Positions 39,342-42,566 of a stretch of 42,566 bases of DNA are shown here, in pieces (the stretch's first letter is position 1; every line of letters starts with the position of its first letter). Location: the NCBI GenBank assembly GCA_943323545.2, contig CALPIE020000006.1, forward strand, positions 1 to 42,566, written 5' to 3'. This stretch comes from Bifidobacterium breve. Its GTDB lineage: Bacteria; Bacteroidota; Bacteroidia; Flavobacteriales; Flavobacteriaceae. The translations under genes were made by a program, and so were the position numbers. The notes below the pieces were generated by a model. That model ran no database searches. It had not been told where the DNA came from and saw only the letters and a list, made by a program, of their open reading frames with translations.

Positions 39342-39428
39342 AGAGAGGTGGCCGAGTGGCTGAAGGCGCACGCTTGGAAAGCGTGTATATGGGTGACTGT
39401 ATCGAGGGTTCGAATCCCTTCCTCTCTG
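39342..39428 (+). tRNA. tRNA-Ser (anticodon GGA)
   Basis: Acceptor AGAGAGG/CCTCTCT, anticodon loop CTTGGAA, long variable arm, GGTTCGAATCC T-loop. Confidence 0.95.
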
Positions 39429-39455
39429 CAAAAACAATATCATTTTTAATCGAAT

Positions 39456-39487
39456 CCCAATAAATTGTATTATTTATTGGGGTTTTT
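39456..39487 (+). terminator. Terminator downstream of tRNA-Ser
   Basis: CCCAATAAA ... TTTATTGGG followed by GTTTTT. Confidence 0.75.
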
Positions 39488-39679
39488 CTATTTATATCAT
39501 TTCAGATTATTCATTTAATCGCATTACTAAAGTGTCTTTATCGGTGTCTCTTAATTTTAACAGATTACAGACACCGAATTTATCGTAAAGACTTGTGCAA
39601 TAAGGGGTTCAGCAAATGAACATCTTGTAAACAAGAATCTTTAATTGTAAATTTAGTATTAACATAAAGTCACCACAAA

Positions 39680-40939
39680 ATGCAAACAAAAATTTCTACA
39701 CTCTTTTACATAAAGAGAACAAAAGCAAACAATCTAGGGCATGTGCCAATTTATTTAAGAGTCACTGTTGATGGCGATAGATTTGAAATGAGTTCAACAA
39801 AATTTGTCGAACCGAATAAATGGTCCAATGATAACAGTAAAGTTAAAGGTAATTCTGAGGAAGCACGTTTAATAAATAGTTATCTTGATAACCTAAAAAT
39901 TAAAATATTTGTTGCAGAAAAAGTACTTCTAGCGTCTGACGTTCCAATTAATCTCAATAGTTTAAAGAACGAAATATTGGGTATTAGAGAAAAGAAAAGA
40001 ATGTTGATTCCGATATTTGAAGACCATAATAATAAAGTAAAAGAATTAATAGGAAAGGAGTATTCTGGAGCAACTTGGTTGCGATATTGTACGACAGTTA
40101 AGCACGCTGCCGATTTTCTAAAATGGAAATATTCGTCGAATGATATCGAAATAAAACAAATCAATCATTCTTTTATAACTGATTTTGAGTTCTATTTGAG
40201 AACTCAGAGAAGTTGTTGTAATAATACCGCTGTAAAATATATTAAAAACTTTAAGAAGATTGTCAAGATATGTATTGCCAATGGTTGGATTGATAAAGAC
40301 CCATTCATCAATTACAAGTCTAAATTGATTGAAGTTGAACGGGATTATTTATTGCAGGATGAATTAGATGTTATCTATAACAAACAATTTTCAACAACAA
40401 GATTAAATCAAGTTAAGGATATTTATCTATTCAGTTGCTTTACTGGCTTAGCGTATATTGATGCGAAAAAACTAAAGAAAGACAATATTAGTATCGGAAT
40501 CGACGGCAATAGGTGGATTTTTACCCACAGACAAAAAACAGATACCGCTTCTAAAATACCATTGCTGCCAATTGCTGAAGAAATAATTGAAAAATACACC
40601 AATCATCCACAATGTTTAAATGAAGGTAAACTACTTCCTATATTAAGTAATCAAAGGATGAATAGCTATTTAAAAGAGATTGCTGATGTTTGCGGAATTA
40701 ATAAAGGCCTAACTTTTCACACAGCTCGGCATACTTTCGCAACAACAGTAACGCTTTCAAATGGTGTTCCAATTGAAACTGTTAGCAAAATGCTTGGTCA
40801 TACAAATATTAAAACCACGCAACATTATGCTAAAATACTAGATAAAAAAGTAAGCCACGATATGGAGCAATTAAAAGAAATACTAGCTTTAAAATCTATT
40901 AAATCAAATGATGAGAAGGTACAATCCTGTTCCTCTTAA
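39680..40939 (+). CDS. Tyrosine-type site-specific integrase (Bacteroidetes ICE/genomic-island type)
   Basis: SAM-like N-domain; catalytic 'CFTGLAYIDAKKL', 'HTARHTFATTVTLSNGVPIETVSKMLGHTNIKTTQHYAKI'. Confidence 0.95.
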   Translation: MQTKISTLFYIKRTKANNLGHVPIYLRVTVDGDRFEMSSTKFVEPNKWSNDNSKVKGNSEEARLINSYLDNLKIKIFVAEKVLLASDVPINLNSLKNEILGIREKKRMLIPIFEDHNNKVKELIGKEYSGATWLRYCTTVKHAADFLKWKYSSNDIEIKQINHSFITDFEFYLRTQRSCCNNTAVKYIKNFKKIVKICIANGWIDKDPFINYKSKLIEVERDYLLQDELDVIYNKQFSTTRLNQVKDIYLFSCFTGLAYIDAKKLKKDNISIGIDGNRWIFTHRQKTDTASKIPLLPIAEEIIEKYTNHPQCLNEGKLLPILSNQRMNSYLKEIADVCGINKGLTFHTARHTFATTVTLSNGVPIETVSKMLGHTNIKTTQHYAKILDKKVSHDMEQLKEILALKSIKSNDEKVQSCSS

Positions 40940-41011
40940 TTTTAATATGCTTTAATATAATAAAATCATAAAAATTAAGTTATCATTTTTTTAACCGCCA
41001 AATTATTATAT

Positions 41012-41842
41012 ATGCGCCCTTATTCAAATGATTATTTCAAAGACCTCGACGTGCTTTTTAATGAGATAAAAAGCAACAATAACAACCCGATTATAGTTTC
41101 AAATAAGATTATAGAAGTTTTAAATAATGAAATTTTTGATCTGTATATTTGGTTGAGTAATTATAACTTTCCTTCTCCAGAAGTAGAAATACAATTCTTT
41201 AAAGAGCAAAAACCAATAATAATATCTAAACTTATTTATTACACTAAAATCGTTAACATCGAATGCAATTTGCCTACTGCAAAGGAATTCAAAACCAAAT
41301 TCCTAAAAAAAGAGATTGATAAGATTTCCCAATACTCAAAAGACAACTCATTTTTCAATCAATATTATCGTTCCGGGTCAACCCATAATGATCTAAAATA
41401 CTTTACACGTAATCGCAATAAAAATTTTAACTATTACGAGTGTCACATTATAAATTACGATATTAGTGTTTCAACCTCACATGATTTTAATGTGGCACAA
41501 ATTCTGGCTAACGATTTAATTATTTTCTATTTAGAAGACAAGCTTGAGTACCTAAATGGAAATCCTAGGCAAAATCCAAATGCCATAGCTTTAAATTGGA
41601 CAGGTAGCAGAATCGAATTGATCGAATTGCTCTATGCACTCCAAACTCAAAAAGTCATTAATAATGGTAGTATTGAGATGAAAGAATTTGCAACTACTTT
41701 CGGTCAATTGTTTAATATTGAGTTAGAAGAAACCATCTACCGAAGCTATTATGACATCAAACATCGTAAATCTGGAAGAACAAAATTTTTAAATGCTTTA
41801 TCTGAAACGTTTAATAACAGAATGGAAAATGACGAAATGTAA
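41012..41842 (+). CDS. RteC-family regulator
   Basis: C-terminal 'LNWTGSRIELIELLYALQTQKVINNGSIEMKEFATTFGQLFNIELEETIYRSYYDIKHRKSGRTKFLNAL' resembles RteC of CTnDOT-type elements. Confidence 0.85.
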   Translation: MRPYSNDYFKDLDVLFNEIKSNNNNPIIVSNKIIEVLNNEIFDLYIWLSNYNFPSPEVEIQFFKEQKPIIISKLIYYTKIVNIECNLPTAKEFKTKFLKKEIDKISQYSKDNSFFNQYYRSGSTHNDLKYFTRNRNKNFNYYECHIINYDISVSTSHDFNVAQILANDLIIFYLEDKLEYLNGNPRQNPNAIALNWTGSRIELIELLYALQTQKVINNGSIEMKEFATTFGQLFNIELEETIYRSYYDIKHRKSGRTKFLNALSETFNNRMENDEM

Positions 41843-42076
41843 ACTCCCGACTCGGGACACATAGGAATTTTGAAAAATTAAGATACTTTTTCTTATGTTT
41901 TTAACATTTTAGGGAATTGTTCAAATACTTGTATAAGATGGCAACTTCATAATTACCCCTATTTTATTGATTTTTAATAGATTTTGATTAAAAATCGTCC
42001 CGACCTCGGGACAGGTTGGGAAATTTATCCAATCAAACCTTTCAATTTTGTAACATAATAATTTAAAACTCTAGTT

Positions 42077-42364
42077 ATGGCAATTGAAGTAATCACTCGC
42101 GAAGACTTAAACGAATTCAGAACCCTATTATTAAACGACTTAAAAGAAATCTTTTCAGGCAATCAAGAAAAACCAAAGCAATGGCTCAAATCCAAAGAAG
42201 TCAGAAATATGTTGAACATTTCTCCTGGCACACTTCAAAACATGAGAATGAACGGAACACTATCCTACACCAAAATTGGAGGAATTCTCTATTATTCTAC
42301 TAAAGATATCGATAAGCTTTTGGAATTCAACAAAGTCAACACACATCCCAATCTTTTTAAATAG
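42077..42364 (+). CDS. Excisionase/MerR-like helix-turn-helix DNA-binding protein
   Basis: 'KQWLKSKEVRNMLNISPGTLQNMRMNGTLSYTKIGGILYYSTKDIDKLLE'. Confidence 0.87.
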   Translation: MAIEVITREDLNEFRTLLLNDLKEIFSGNQEKPKQWLKSKEVRNMLNISPGTLQNMRMNGTLSYTKIGGILYYSTKDIDKLLEFNKVNTHPNLFK

Positions 42365-42398
42365 GCTTTTTACTCAGTAATTCTACAACTCCAAAATA

Positions 42399-42566
42399 AT
42401 GAACTACATAAAACACCTTACTGGATTTTTCGACAGAGTTGTCCAAGATCGTCACCTCAACCCGACGCACATTAGCTTATACATCGGATTATTCCAATAC
42501 TGGAACATCAACCGATTCCAAAATCCAATAAGCATTACTCGTGACGAAATCATGCGTATCAGTAAA
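42399..42566 (+). CDS. Start of an ICE-associated putative regulator/hypothetical protein, truncated by the window end
   Basis: ATG at 42399; MNYIKHLTGFFDRVVQDRHLNPTHISLYIGLFQYWNINRFQNPISITRDEIMRISK..., open to the end. Confidence 0.7.
   Translation, partial: MNYIKHLTGFFDRVVQDRHLNPTHISLYIGLFQYWNINRFQNPISITRDEIMRISK

Noticed and set aside
39549-40947. Shared 'ctcttaattttaa' near 39.55 kb and at the int stop codon as an att direct repeat
   Set aside because: Only 13 AT-rich nt, including the int stop codon; not convincing.

Overview
The window looks like a Flavobacteriaceae (Bacteroidetes) chromosome segment. The call rests on AT-rich DNA, TTG-N17-20-TANNTTTG promoters and protein signatures. 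In order it holds: a PAS/HisKA/REC hybrid kinase; a umuC-umuD pair in reversed order; a complete 14-gene complex I operon (nuoA-N, minus strand) with a short NuoG; a cold-shock protein; aspS; a TlpA-like thioredoxin; an RND efflux operon (TetR-TolC-MFP-RND); a polyprenyl synthetase; sucA and sucB; a Tet-like MFS transporter; a retropepsin-like aspartyl protease; a TatD DNase; an acyltransferase; a type I asparaginase; and tRNA-Ser(GGA). From about 39.4 kb a mobile element begins right after the tRNA (tyrosine integrase, RteC-like regulator, excisionase-like HTH, start of a further ORF). Its cargo lies outside the window. The most unusual content is the density of intergenic repeats: (i) a 31-nt element in three copies plus divergent relatives, (ii) TTTAGGATTT-type arms inside the nuo operon, (iii) ATCC-[variable hairpin]-GAT elements on both sides of sucB, and (iv) a GC-rich inverted-repeat pair inside the sucB reading frame that encodes part of the interdomain linker. 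I did not see a convincing new defence or enzymatic system. The repeat/structured-RNA elements and the island boundary are the best leads.
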